Positions 25,582 through 33,883 of a stretch of DNA of 64,000 bases are shown here, one piece after another. Within the stretch, counting starts at the first letter, position 1; each line of letters starts with the position of its first letter. The translations under genes and the position numbers were made by a program. Source of the DNA: Microbacterium sp. MYb54 (GTDB lineage: Bacteria > Actinomycetota > Actinomycetes > Actinomycetales > Microbacteriaceae); assembly GCF_002979515.1 (NCBI RefSeq), contig NZ_PCPA01000001.1, forward strand, positions 372,001 through 436,000, written 5' to 3'. Below the pieces are notes generated by a model. The model was not told where the DNA came from, searched no databases, and saw nothing but the letters and a program-made list of their open reading frames with translations.

Positions 25582-27258
25582 TCAGCGTGGAAGCAGCGCG
25601 GTGCGCAGCGTGTCGAGGCCGACGCCGCCCATGTCCAATGCGCGCTTGTGGAAGTCCTTGAAGGAGAAAGCGTCGCCCTGTTCGTCGCGGACCGCGTCGC
25701 GGACCTGCTCCCAGATGCGCTGTCCGACCTTGTAGGACGGCGCCTGTCCGGGCCAGCCCAGGTAGCGGTTGACCTCGAACTGCACGAACTGGTCGGACAT
25801 GTTGACGTTGCGGCGCATGAAGTCGAGGGCGTAATCCGCGTCCCACACCCCGGTGCCGTCGAGACGGGGCTTGCCGAGGTGCACACCGATGTCGAGCACC
25901 ACGCGGGCCGCGCGCATCCGCTGTCCGTCGAGCATGCCGAGTCGGTCAGCCGGGTCGTCGAGGTATCCGAGCTGCTCCATCAGGCGCTCGGCGTACAGTG
26001 CCCACCCCTCGGCATGCCCCGAGGTGCCGGCCAGCAGCCGGCGCCAGGAGTTGAGTTCGGCGCGGTTGTACACGGCCTGTGCGATCTGGAGGTGGTGTCC
26101 GGGCACGCCCTCGTGGAAGACCGTGGTGAGTTCACGCCAGGTGTCGAACTCCGTGACGCCCTCGGGAACCGACCACCACATGCGCCCGGGACGGGAGAAG
26201 TCGTCCGTCGGACCCGTGTAGTAGATGCCACCCTCCTGGGTGGGCGCGATCATGCACTCGAGAGTACGGATCGCCTCGGGGATGTCGAAGTGCGAAGCGC
26301 CGAGTTCGGCGATCGCACGATCGCTCGTCTCCTGCATCCACTTCTGCAGCGCCTCGGTGCCGACCAGCTTGCGGGCGGGGTCGGACTCCAGGTGCGCCAC
26401 GGCCTCCTCGACGGAAGCACCAGGGAGGATCTCGTTCGCGATCGCGGTCTGCTCCGCCACCATGCGCGCGAGCTCTTCACGACCCCACTCGTACGTCTCA
26501 TCGAGGTCGATCGTCGCGCCGAGGAAGCGGCGGGAGTTCAACGCATACAACTCACGTCCTACGGCGTCGACCTCGCCAGCCGCGGGCGCGAGCTCTTCCG
26601 CGAGGAAGCGGCGCAGCTCGTCGTAGGCGACACGTGCGGCAGCAGAGTTGTCGGCGAGGGTGCGCGCGAGAGATGCAGGCAACTGTCCCTGGTCGGGATC
26701 GGCATCCGCGACGAAGGCGGCGAAGAAGCCATCGTCTGCGGTGTAGCGGTCGATCTGCGTCGCCACTTCGACGACCTGGCGACGCGCCGGCATGACGCCT
26801 TCGGCGATCCCGGTCCGAAGAGTCTCGACGTACCCGCGGAGGGCGTTGGGGACAGCGGCGAGCCTGGTCGCTATCACGTCCCAGTCGTCGACGGTCGCGG
26901 TGGGCATCAGATCGAATGCCGCGCGCACATCCTGCGCCGCCGACGCGATGACGTTGAGGTCGCGCAGATGCCACTTCGCGTCGTGCAGCTCGAGGTCGAG
27001 ACGAAGTTCCGCACTGAGGTCGGTCTTGGTCACCTCGTCGATCGCATCGACAGGCTCGAGCGCTGCGAGCTTGTCGAGCGTCGTGCGGGTCGCCGCGGCG
27101 ATCTCTTCGTGCCCTGCGGGGCTCAGATCGCCGAAGCGGTCGTTCACCTCATCGCGGCCGATGTACGTTCCGAGCGTGGGAGCCAGTACCGCGATCGTGT
27201 CGACCCATTCATCGGCGACGGCGTCGATGGCGGAAGAGGTTCGGGGAGCTGAAGTCAT
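25582..27258 (-). CDS. DUF885-family protein (putative metallopeptidase)
   Basis: 558 residues of the DUF885 family. A zinc-peptidase-like motif HEGVPGHH is seen in TTVFHEGVPGHHLQ, with a downstream GHAEGWALYAERLMEQLGY block. The family is distantly related to M2/M3-like zinc metallopeptidases; no substrate is established for this type. It is predicted cytoplasmic since no signal peptide is seen. TAGGCT lies 7 nt before ATG 27258. Confidence 0.87.
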   Translation of the reverse strand: MTSAPRTSSAIDAVADEWVDTIAVLAPTLGTYIGRDEVNDRFGDLSPAGHEEIAAATRTTLDKLAALEPVDAIDEVTKTDLSAELRLDLELHDAKWHLRDLNVIASAAQDVRAAFDLMPTATVDDWDVIATRLAAVPNALRGYVETLRTGIAEGVMPARRQVVEVATQIDRYTADDGFFAAFVADADPDQGQLPASLARTLADNSAAARVAYDELRRFLAEELAPAAGEVDAVGRELYALNSRRFLGATIDLDETYEWGREELARMVAEQTAIANEILPGASVEEAVAHLESDPARKLVGTEALQKWMQETSDRAIAELGASHFDIPEAIRTLECMIAPTQEGGIYYTGPTDDFSRPGRMWWSVPEGVTEFDTWRELTTVFHEGVPGHHLQIAQAVYNRAELNSWRRLLAGTSGHAEGWALYAERLMEQLGYLDDPADRLGMLDGQRMRAARVVLDIGVHLGKPRLDGTGVWDADYALDFMRRNVNMSDQFVQFEVNRYLGWPGQAPSYKVGQRIWEQVRDAVRDEQGDAFSFKDFHKRALDMGGVGLDTLRTALLPR

Positions 27259-27265
27259 AGCTGCC

Positions 27266-27271
27266 AGCCTA
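27266..27271 (-). promoter_or_regulatory. -10 box (TAGGCT) of DUF885 gene, leaderless type
   Basis: TAGGCT on the minus strand is followed by 7 bases and then ATG. It lies in the 41-bp gap after polA, so the gene has its own promoter. Confidence 0.45.
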
Positions 27272-27299
27272 ATCCCCGGCCCCCTTCCACCGCCGGACC

Positions 27300-29933
27300 T
27301 CAGTGCGCGGCTTCGTTCCAGTCTCGACCGCGTCCGACTTGCACATCGAGCGGCACCGAGAGCTCGGCAGCGTCACCCATTCGCGCTCGCACGATGCGCT
27401 CAGTCGCCTCCCATTCCCCCGGCGCGACTTCCACGACGAGTTCGTCATGAATCTGCAGCAGGGCGCGAGAAGCGAGCCCTTCGGTTCGGAGATCGTCGTG
27501 GATGTGCAGCAGCGCGATCTTCATGATGTCAGCGGCACTGCCCTGGATAGGGGCGTTGAGGGCCGCACGCTCGGCGTTCTCGCGCAACACGCGGTTGGGG
27601 CTCGCGAGATCGGGGAACGGACGGCGGCGGCCGAAGATCGTCTCGGTGTAGCCGACCTCCTTCGCCTTCATGACCGACGCACGCAGGTAGTCACGCACGG
27701 CGCCGAAGCGCGCGAAGTACTCGATCATGAGTTGCTTCGCCTCGGACTGCTCGATGCGAAGCTGCTTGGAGAGGCCGAACGCCGACAGCCCGTAGACGAG
27801 GCCGTATGACATCGCCTTGACCTTGGTGCGCATGGCAGCCGTGACATCGCTCGGCTCGACTCCGAACACCCGGGCACCCACGAAGCGGTGCAGGTCTTCC
27901 CCACTGTTGAACGCCTCGATCAGCCCCTCGTCGCCCGAGAGGTGCGCCATGATGCGCATCTCGATCTGCGAGTAGTCCGCAGTCAGCAGCGCCTCGTAGC
28001 CCTCGCCGACCTCGAACGCGCTGCGGATACGGCGGGACTCCTCGGTGCGAACCGGGATGTTCTGCAGGTTGGGGTCGGTGCTGGAGAGGCGCCCGGTCTG
28101 GCTTCCGGTCTGCACGTAGGTGGTGTGCACGCGGTGGTCTTCGCCGATCGCCGTGTCGAGCGATTCGATGATCTGACGCAACTTGGTGGCCTCGCGGTGC
28201 TGCAAAAGCAGGCTCAGGAACGGGTGCGGGTTGCTCTCCTGCAGGTCGGCGAGCACCGCGGCATCCGTCGAATAGCCGGTCTTGGTCTTGCGGGTCTTCG
28301 GAAGCTCGAGGTCTTCGAACAGCACCTCCTGCAGCTGCTTCGGCGACCCCAGGTTGAACTCACGCCCGACGACCGTGTATGCCTCTTGAGCGAGCCCCTC
28401 GGCGCGCGTGGCGAGTTCGCCGGAGAAGGTCGAGAGCACCTCGTGCGAGACCGCGACACCGGCGACCTCCATGTCGGCGAGCGTCAGGAGCGTCGGCAGC
28501 TCGATGTCGACCAGTACTTTGGCGACCGACTCGGGGATGTCTTCGCGGAGGGCGTCGGCGACGCGCAGCGCGAACCACGCCTCCTGCGAAGGCGTGGCCC
28601 CCTCTGTCTCGGGCACGAGCTGGGTCGGATCGGCCTCCGGAAGCTTCTCGCCGAGGTAGCGCTCGACCAGGTCGGCGAGCGTCTTGTCGGGGAAGCTGGG
28701 GCGCAGCAACCATCCGGCGAGGCTCGTGTCATAGGCGAGGCCGCGCAGACGGATGCCCTGGCGGATCAGCGCCTTCACCTGCGGCTTCGCGTCGTGGAGC
28801 ACCTTCGGTGCGTCTGACTCGATCCATCCGCGCAGCGCGTCTGCAGCGGCCTCCGACCAGTCGGTCTCACGCAGCTCCGTCACCGTGGCAGCACCGATCC
28901 GAACCGGGACTCCCCCCTGCGTGGTGAGGCGAAGCGAGACGTCGCCCTCCTGTGCGGCCACCCAGGCCGCGAGATCTGCCGGCGAGACCTCAGCAGGGAC
29001 GGGCAAGACGACGAGCGATGCGGGGTCGTCTGCCACCTCTCCTGCCCCGACGGCCTCGAACACGCGAGGCAGCAGCGTGCGGAACTCGAGGCGCGCGAAG
29101 ATGTCACGGACGGCCTGGGCATCGATCGGCGCCACGGCGAGGTCGGCCGGTCCGACAGGAAGCTCGACGTCGGTCAGCAGGCGATTGAGCTTGCGATTGC
29201 GCCGGACATCTTCGATGTGGTCTCGCAGGTTGCCGCCGACGACACCCTTGATCTCATCCGCGCGGGCGATCAGGTCGTCGAGCGAGCCGAACTGGGTGAG
29301 CCATTTCACCGCCGTCTTCTCGCCGACCTTCGGCACGCCGGGAAGGTTGTCGCTGGTCTCGCCGACGAGAGCCGCGATGTCGGGGTACTGCTCCGGGCGG
29401 ACGCCGTAGCGCTCCTGCACGGTCACCGGGTCGTAGCGCTTGAGCTGCGAGACGCCCTGCACCGACGGGTAGAGCAGCGTGACGTCGTCGTTGACGAGCT
29501 GGATGGTGTCGCGGTCGCCCGAGACGACGAGCACGTCGAACCCCTGCTCAGCACCCTGCGCAGCGAGCGTCGCGAGGATGTCGTCGGCCTCGATCCCCTC
29601 CTTCGTCAGGACGGGGATCGACATGGCTGCGAGGCAGTCTTGCAGGAGGGGGATCTGTCCCTTGAACTCCTGCGGAGACTCCGACCTCGTGGCCTTGTAC
29701 TCCGGGTACTCATCCGTTCGGAAAGAGTGCCGCGAGGTGTCGAAGGCGATCGCCAGGTGCGTCGGCTGCTCGGCCTTGAGGAGATTCACCAGCATCGACA
29801 GGAAGCCGTAGATGCCGTTCGTGTGCTGGTTGTCCTTGGTCGTGAAGTTCTCGACCGGAAGGGCGAAGAAGGCACGATAGGCGAGCGAATGGCCGTCGAT
29901 GACCATGAGGGTAGGCTTTGCGGAGTCCGTCAC
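27300..29933 (-). CDS. polA: DNA polymerase I
   Basis: 877 residues: N-terminal 5'-nuclease (IDGHSLAYRAFFALP, EGIEADDILATLA, GDRDTIQLV), a central 3'-5' exonuclease-like domain in which the usual DxE catalytic pair is not recognisable, and a C-terminal polymerase domain with motif A DYSQIEMRIMA, motif B KAMSYGLVYG and motif C IHDELVVE. Residue 710 in motif B is Tyr, where E. coli has Phe762. Repairs gaps and removes primers. GTG start with TAGGCT 6 nt upstream, hence probably leaderless. Confidence 0.97.
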   Translation of the reverse strand: MTDSAKPTLMVIDGHSLAYRAFFALPVENFTTKDNQHTNGIYGFLSMLVNLLKAEQPTHLAIAFDTSRHSFRTDEYPEYKATRSESPQEFKGQIPLLQDCLAAMSIPVLTKEGIEADDILATLAAQGAEQGFDVLVVSGDRDTIQLVNDDVTLLYPSVQGVSQLKRYDPVTVQERYGVRPEQYPDIAALVGETSDNLPGVPKVGEKTAVKWLTQFGSLDDLIARADEIKGVVGGNLRDHIEDVRRNRKLNRLLTDVELPVGPADLAVAPIDAQAVRDIFARLEFRTLLPRVFEAVGAGEVADDPASLVVLPVPAEVSPADLAAWVAAQEGDVSLRLTTQGGVPVRIGAATVTELRETDWSEAAADALRGWIESDAPKVLHDAKPQVKALIRQGIRLRGLAYDTSLAGWLLRPSFPDKTLADLVERYLGEKLPEADPTQLVPETEGATPSQEAWFALRVADALREDIPESVAKVLVDIELPTLLTLADMEVAGVAVSHEVLSTFSGELATRAEGLAQEAYTVVGREFNLGSPKQLQEVLFEDLELPKTRKTKTGYSTDAAVLADLQESNPHPFLSLLLQHREATKLRQIIESLDTAIGEDHRVHTTYVQTGSQTGRLSSTDPNLQNIPVRTEESRRIRSAFEVGEGYEALLTADYSQIEMRIMAHLSGDEGLIEAFNSGEDLHRFVGARVFGVEPSDVTAAMRTKVKAMSYGLVYGLSAFGLSKQLRIEQSEAKQLMIEYFARFGAVRDYLRASVMKAKEVGYTETIFGRRRPFPDLASPNRVLRENAERAALNAPIQGSAADIMKIALLHIHDDLRTEGLASRALLQIHDELVVEVAPGEWEATERIVRARMGDAAELSVPLDVQVGRGRDWNEAAH

Positions 29934-29939
29934 CCTGTC

Positions 29940-29945
29940 AGCCTA
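29940..29945 (-). promoter_or_regulatory. -10 box (TAGGCT) of polA, leaderless type
   Basis: TAGGCT on the minus strand is followed by 6 bases and then the GTG start of polA. It lies in the 45-bp divergent gap with the thioesterase gene. Confidence 0.55.
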
Positions 29946-29978
29946 ACGAGGACGACAGACACCCGCTGAGGAGGATGC

Positions 29979-30407
29979 ATGAGCGACGTCGCGATGAGCG
30001 AGGGACTCGACTGGGCCACGGCCCGCGGAATGGGCGCCCTGGCCGAGAAGATGGGCATGCAGTTCCTCGAATTCAGCGTCGAACGCTGCGTCGCGACCAT
30101 GCCCGTCGAGGGCAACACGCAGCCTGTCGGTCTCATGCACGGTGGCGCCTATGTGGTGCTCGGCGAATCACTCGGTTCGATGGCCGCGAATCTGCACGCC
30201 GGAGCGGGCCGACTCGCCGTGGGTGTCGACATCAACGCCACCCACACGCGTTCGGCGACCTCGGGCGTCGTCACCGGGGTGTGCACGCCGGTGCACCTGG
30301 GTAGGAGCATCACCGTGCACGAGATCGTGGTCACCGACGATCAGGGGCGGCGCTGCTCCACGATCCGCATCACCAACATGATCAAGGACCTTCCCGCCGC
30401 GCGCTGA
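29979..30407 (+). CDS. Hotdog-fold thioesterase (PaaI/YbdB-like)
   Basis: 142 residues with a PaaI-type hotdog fold: QPVGLMHGGAYVVLGESLGSMAA holds the conserved HGG and catalytic acidic residue, and VGVDINATHTR is the second conserved strand. It would hydrolyse acyl- or aryl-CoA thioesters; the acyl group is unknown. GAGGAGG lies about 8 nt before the ATG. Divergent from polA, and its 3' end overlaps the convergent GNAT gene by 26 bp. Confidence 0.9.
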   Translation: MSDVAMSEGLDWATARGMGALAEKMGMQFLEFSVERCVATMPVEGNTQPVGLMHGGAYVVLGESLGSMAANLHAGAGRLAVGVDINATHTRSATSGVVTGVCTPVHLGRSITVHEIVVTDDQGRRCSTIRITNMIKDLPAAR

Positions 30408-30960
30408 GCGGTTCCTCCAGCAGACGTTGGAACAGCAGGTGATCCTGCCACTCCCCCGCGATCCGGAGATACTTCGGCGCGAGTCCGATGCGTTCGAAGC
30501 CGTTCCCTGCGAGCACGCGCTGAGAGCCGAGATTGTGTAGCAACGTCGCGGCCTGCAGCCTGTGCAGACGCAACTCTGTACGCGCGTAGTCTGCGACGTG
30601 CGCGACCGCACGACCCGCGAGCCCTCGACGTAGCCGTGTGGCATCGACCCAGTAGCCCAGGTCGGCGCTCCAGAAAGCACCGCGGACGATGTTGTTGAGG
30701 TTCATCCGCCCACGGATCTCGCCGTCGGCGGATTCGATCACGAAGCGGATGCTGCGCCCGGCGGCCGCATCAGCCACACACTGCTGCGCACTCTGCTCCT
30801 GTGAGGCGACGGTGAAGAACGCCTCGGTGCGAGTGGGCTCCCACGGCGCCAGGTGCTCACGGTTCGAGAGGTACGCCCTGGAGAGGGCGGCCCCGTCACC
30901 GATGCGGACCGGCCGCAGGATGTGCTCGGTGTCGAGCCGGAGGATCCCGGACGTCACCAC
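30382..30960 (-). CDS. GNAT-family N-acetyltransferase (RimJ/RimL-like)
   Basis: 192 residues with the RimJ/RimL pattern: HILRPVRIGDGAALSRAYLSNREHLAPWEP at the start, then LGYWVDATRLRRGLAGRAVAHV (acetyl-CoA site) and LGSQRVLAGNGFERIGLAPKYL. It probably acetylates an N-terminal amine of a protein. The first codon is GTG at 30960, overlapping the pdtaR stop by one base, with a second GTG at 30957. It is likely co-transcribed with pdtaR. Its 3' end overlaps the thioesterase gene. Confidence 0.88.
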   Translation of the reverse strand: MVTSGILRLDTEHILRPVRIGDGAALSRAYLSNREHLAPWEPTRTEAFFTVASQEQSAQQCVADAAAGRSIRFVIESADGEIRGRMNLNNIVRGAFWSADLGYWVDATRLRRGLAGRAVAHVADYARTELRLHRLQAATLLHNLGSQRVLAGNGFERIGLAPKYLRIAGEWQDHLLFQRLLEEPLSARREGP

Positions 30961-31580
30961 TACTTCTTCGGAGCGAGCTGCTCGATGATCGCCTTCGCGA
31001 CATCCTGCATGGTCAGACGACGGTCCATGGACGCCTTCTGAATCCAGCGGAACGCCTCAGGCTCGCTCAGGCCCATCTTCTCGTTGAGCAGGCCCTTGGC
31101 CCGGTCGACGAGCTTGCGGGTTTCGAAGCGCTCGACCATGTCGGCGACCTCGGCCTCGAGCGTGATGATCTGCTCGTGGCGCGCCAACGCGATCTCGATC
31201 GCGGGCAGAAGGTCGTTCGGGGTGAACGGCTTCACGACGTACGCCAGCGCACCGGCCTCGCTCGCACGCTCGACGAGCTCCTTCTGGCTGAACGCCGTGA
31301 GGAGGACCACCGGTGCGATGTTGCCCTTGTGCAGCTTCTCGGCGGCGCTGATGCCATCGAGCTGAGGCATCTTGACGTCCATGATGACCAGGTCGGGGCG
31401 CAGCTCGGTCGCCAGAGCGACCGCAGTCTCGCCATCACCGGCCTCACCGACGACATCGAAGCCATTGTCGCGGAGGATCTCGACGATGTCGAGACGGATC
31501 AGCGACTCATCTTCGGCGACGACGACGCGTCGGGGTGCGGATGACGTGGGCTGCTCAGCCTGCTCTTCTTGCTCTGTCAC
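30960..31580 (-). CDS. pdtaR: ANTAR-domain response regulator (PdtaR-type antiterminator)
   Basis: 206 residues. The receiver domain (about 17-130) has the acidic pocket at Glu23/Asp24, the phospho-acceptor Asp68 in VIMDVKMPQ, and Lys117 in VVKPF. The ANTAR RNA-binding domain follows (about 140-200; LVDRAKGLLNEKMGLSEPEAFRWIQ). In mycobacteria PdtaR, activated by the kinase PdtaS, binds dual-hairpin leaders to prevent termination. No pdtaS is in this window. GTG start with TAGGAT 6 nt upstream, so probably leaderless. Confidence 0.93.
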   Translation of the reverse strand: MTEQEEQAEQPTSSAPRRVVVAEDESLIRLDIVEILRDNGFDVVGEAGDGETAVALATELRPDLVIMDVKMPQLDGISAAEKLHKGNIAPVVLLTAFSQKELVERASEAGALAYVVKPFTPNDLLPAIEIALARHEQIITLEAEVADMVERFETRKLVDRAKGLLNEKMGLSEPEAFRWIQKASMDRRLTMQDVAKAIIEQLAPKK

Positions 31581-31586
31581 ACATCC

Positions 31587-31592
31587 ATCCTA
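31587..31592 (-). promoter_or_regulatory. -10 box (TAGGAT) of pdtaR, leaderless type
   Basis: TAGGAT on the minus strand is followed by 6 bases and then the GTG start at 31580. Confidence 0.55.
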
Positions 31593-31680
31593 GTGGAGTG
31601 CCCCTGTCAGCAGGCCGTAGGTGGTCGGCGCGGAGGATCGCGCCTCTCTCCTACGCTAAAGTCGTAGACGCGACACACGA

Positions 31681-31763
31681 GCCGGCGTGGCGGAATGGCA
31701 GACGCGGAGCACTCAAAATGCTTTGTCCGAAAGGGCGTGTGGGTTCGAGTCCCACCGCCGGCA
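31681..31763 (+). tRNA. tRNA-Leu (anticodon CAA)
   Basis: Acceptor stem GCCGGCG (31681-31687) pairs with CGCCGGC (31756-31762). The D stem is GCG/CGC (31690-31692 and 31703-31705), the anticodon stem GAGCA/TGCTT (31707-31711 and 31719-31723) with loop CTCAAAA, giving anticodon CAA at 31714-31716. A long variable arm, expected for a leucine tRNA, spans about 31724-31738, and the T arm GTGGG/CCCAC lies at 31739-31755. The 3' CCA is not encoded. It reads UUG codons. Confidence 0.95.
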
Positions 31764-31771
31764 CCCTCGAT

Positions 31772-31800
31772 GAGAGTCCCCTCGACGGAACCCGACTCTC
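31772..31800 (+). terminator. Weak hairpin after tRNA-Leu
   Basis: GAGAGTC (31772-31778) pairs with GACTCTC (31794-31800) around a 15-base loop, 9 bp after the tRNA. No T-run follows, so its role as terminator is uncertain. Confidence 0.3.
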
Positions 31801-31852
31801 CGATCAGCGATCCGCGTCCCCGGAACCTTCCGCGATGCGCTAAGAAGTCGTT

Positions 31853-33112
31853 ATGCACAACGGTGATGCCACGCCGGCGGCACACGCCAGGCGACCGAGA
31901 CGCCGGCGAAGCGCCCTCATCATCATCGGCGCCATTCTCATCCTGGCGCTCGTGCTCATCGCAGCCGAGGTCACGCGCAGGACCCTCGCCGAGCAGCAGG
32001 ACGCGCGGACCGATCCGGCCTTCTACGCGCTCCCCACTCCCCTGCCCAGCGGAGATCCAGGAGAGATCATCCGCATCGAGCCGATCGAGAGCGCACCGAT
32101 CGACACCACCGCGTGGCGGGTGATCTACCACTCACGCGACCTTGCGGGGGTGGACATCCCGGTCTCGGGCATCGTGATCGTCCCGGATGGGCCCGCTCCC
32201 GACGGCGGACGCACCGTGGTGTCCTGGGGCCACCCGACCACCGGCGCGGCGACACAGTGCGCGCCGTCGCTCGGGCTTGATCCGTTCCAGTACATCGAGG
32301 GGATGCATGAGCTGCTCGCCGAAGGGTACGCAGTCGTGGCCACCGACTATCCGGGGCTCGGCGTCGACGGCGCCTCGTCGTATCTGCTCGGCATTCCGGA
32401 ATCCAACAGTGTGCTCGACATCGTCCGGGCGGCACAGCGGATCGACGATGCGGACGTGAGCGACCGGGTCGTGCTGTGGGGGCATTCGCAGGGCGGACAG
32501 GCGGTGCTCTTCGCCGCTGAGCGTGCAGCGGAGTACGCACCCGAGCTCTCTGTCGAGGGCGTCGCGGTGGCGGCACCGGCGGCGAATCTGAATGCGCTGA
32601 TGACCGACGACATCGTGAACCTCTCCGGCGTCACGATCGCCTCCTTCGCGATCCCGGCGTATGACGCCGCCTACGCCGAGCAGTACGGCTCCTCAGCGAT
32701 CACCGACATCCTCACACCTGCAGGGCTGTCGGCGACGCCCGACATGGCCGCACTGTGTCTGCTCACGCAGAACAAGGAGATCCATGCGATCGCCGACCCG
32801 CTCGTCGGCGGATATGTGCGAAGCGATCCCGCGACGACGCAGCCGTGGCAGACGATGCTCCAGGAGAACAGCGCGGGGAACAGCCCCATCAGGGTTCCCG
32901 TCTTCGTCGGGCAGGGAGAAGCAGACCAACTCGTGCTGCCGAGCGCGACCGAGGGATACGTGAAACTGCTCTGCACGCAGAACGCGGACGTGACGTTCCA
33001 CCGCTATCCGGGTGTCACCCACGGTCTCGCCGCCTATGCCGCTCTGCCGGACCTGCTCCTGTGGCTACCGACATTGGACGGAGACCGTCCGTCGGCCGAC
33101 GGCTGCGGCTGA
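31853..33112 (+). CDS. Secreted or membrane-anchored lipase (secretory lipase family, alpha/beta hydrolase)
   Basis: 419 residues. A basic N-terminus (RRPRRRRS) and one hydrophobic helix (about 21-40) give a signal anchor or signal peptide. The alpha/beta-hydrolase domain has the nucleophile elbow GHSQGG, with GEADQLV and THGL near the C-terminus as likely sites of the acidic residue and His. It resembles secretory lipases that hydrolyse triacylglycerols or other esters outside the cell. Two Cys residues (CAPSLG, LCLLTQ and others) could form disulfides. Convergent with the next hydrolase, with a 4-bp gap. Confidence 0.87.
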   Translation: MHNGDATPAAHARRPRRRRSALIIIGAILILALVLIAAEVTRRTLAEQQDARTDPAFYALPTPLPSGDPGEIIRIEPIESAPIDTTAWRVIYHSRDLAGVDIPVSGIVIVPDGPAPDGGRTVVSWGHPTTGAATQCAPSLGLDPFQYIEGMHELLAEGYAVVATDYPGLGVDGASSYLLGIPESNSVLDIVRAAQRIDDADVSDRVVLWGHSQGGQAVLFAAERAAEYAPELSVEGVAVAAPAANLNALMTDDIVNLSGVTIASFAIPAYDAAYAEQYGSSAITDILTPAGLSATPDMAALCLLTQNKEIHAIADPLVGGYVRSDPATTQPWQTMLQENSAGNSPIRVPVFVGQGEADQLVLPSATEGYVKLLCTQNADVTFHRYPGVTHGLAAYAALPDLLLWLPTLDGDRPSADGCG

Positions 33113-33116
33113 ACGG

Positions 33117-33803
33117 CTACTCCGCCAGAACCGCGAGCTCTGCCAGGACGCGGGGATGCGCGAGGATCCGGAAGTGCCCACCCGTGTCGAGACACACGTT
33201 CTTCGCACCGGCGAGTTCGCTCCCCTCAGGAATGTGCGGATCGAACTCCGCATAGACCGAGACGATCCGCTCGTTGACGGCGAGCTGCTGCCCGAGACCG
33301 ACGATGGATGGATCTTCGGGTGAGAACTCCCGCAGCGTGCGGGACAGCATCAATCGGGCGTACCGCGAGCCGACGAACGGCGTCGCGATCGCCAGCATGG
33401 AACGTACCCGCGCAGCGGCCGGCCCCGTCATCACGAGCTTCCCCGCCAGGCCGCCCTTGCTGTGCGCGACGAGGATCACGTCGGTGAGTCCGTGCTCTTC
33501 CAGGAACACCGCCACAGCCGCAGCCATGTCGACCACCGGACGCTGATTCCGATGGAGCGTGTCGACGATGTGGACCGGATGCCCGCGTTCGTGCAAAGCC
33601 GCGACGAGCGGCTGCATGAACTTCCAGGTCTCGTAGACACCGGGAAGCACGACGATGTGGGCGGCTTGTCCGGAGGCGAAAGATGCAGGATCGGTGCGGT
33701 CGAACATCGCTCGGATCTGCCAGTACCCCGCGTACGCATAGTCGGCGATCCACCACCCCGCGTTCCTCAGCACACCGATGGCGTGCTCCTCGGACGACGG
33801 CAC
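33117..33803 (-). CDS. Alpha/beta hydrolase (lipase-like)
   Basis: 228 residues with an alpha/beta-hydrolase core: AHIVVLPGVYETWKFMQPLV before the oxyanion region, the nucleophile elbow AHSKGG, and a probable catalytic His in DTGGHFRI near the end. Substrate unknown. No signal peptide is seen. Begins with GTG at 33803. Confidence 0.83.
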   Translation of the reverse strand: MPSSEEHAIGVLRNAGWWIADYAYAGYWQIRAMFDRTDPASFASGQAAHIVVLPGVYETWKFMQPLVAALHERGHPVHIVDTLHRNQRPVVDMAAAVAVFLEEHGLTDVILVAHSKGGLAGKLVMTGPAAARVRSMLAIATPFVGSRYARLMLSRTLREFSPEDPSIVGLGQQLAVNERIVSVYAEFDPHIPEGSELAGAKNVCLDTGGHFRILAHPRVLAELAVLAE

Positions 33804-33837
33804 AACTCCATGAGTGAAAACTACCCGAAGCGCACGG

Positions 33838-33872
33838 CAGAGGGGGGCGGGACCGAAGTCCCGCCCCCTCTG
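33838..33872 (-). terminator. GC-rich terminator hairpin after pyk
   Basis: CAGAGGGGGGCGGGAC and GTCCCGCCCCCTCTG form a 15-bp stem with one bulged G and a CGAA loop, 11 bp after the pyk stop on the minus strand. Confidence 0.8.
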
Positions 33873-33883
33873 GATGCTGTGCG

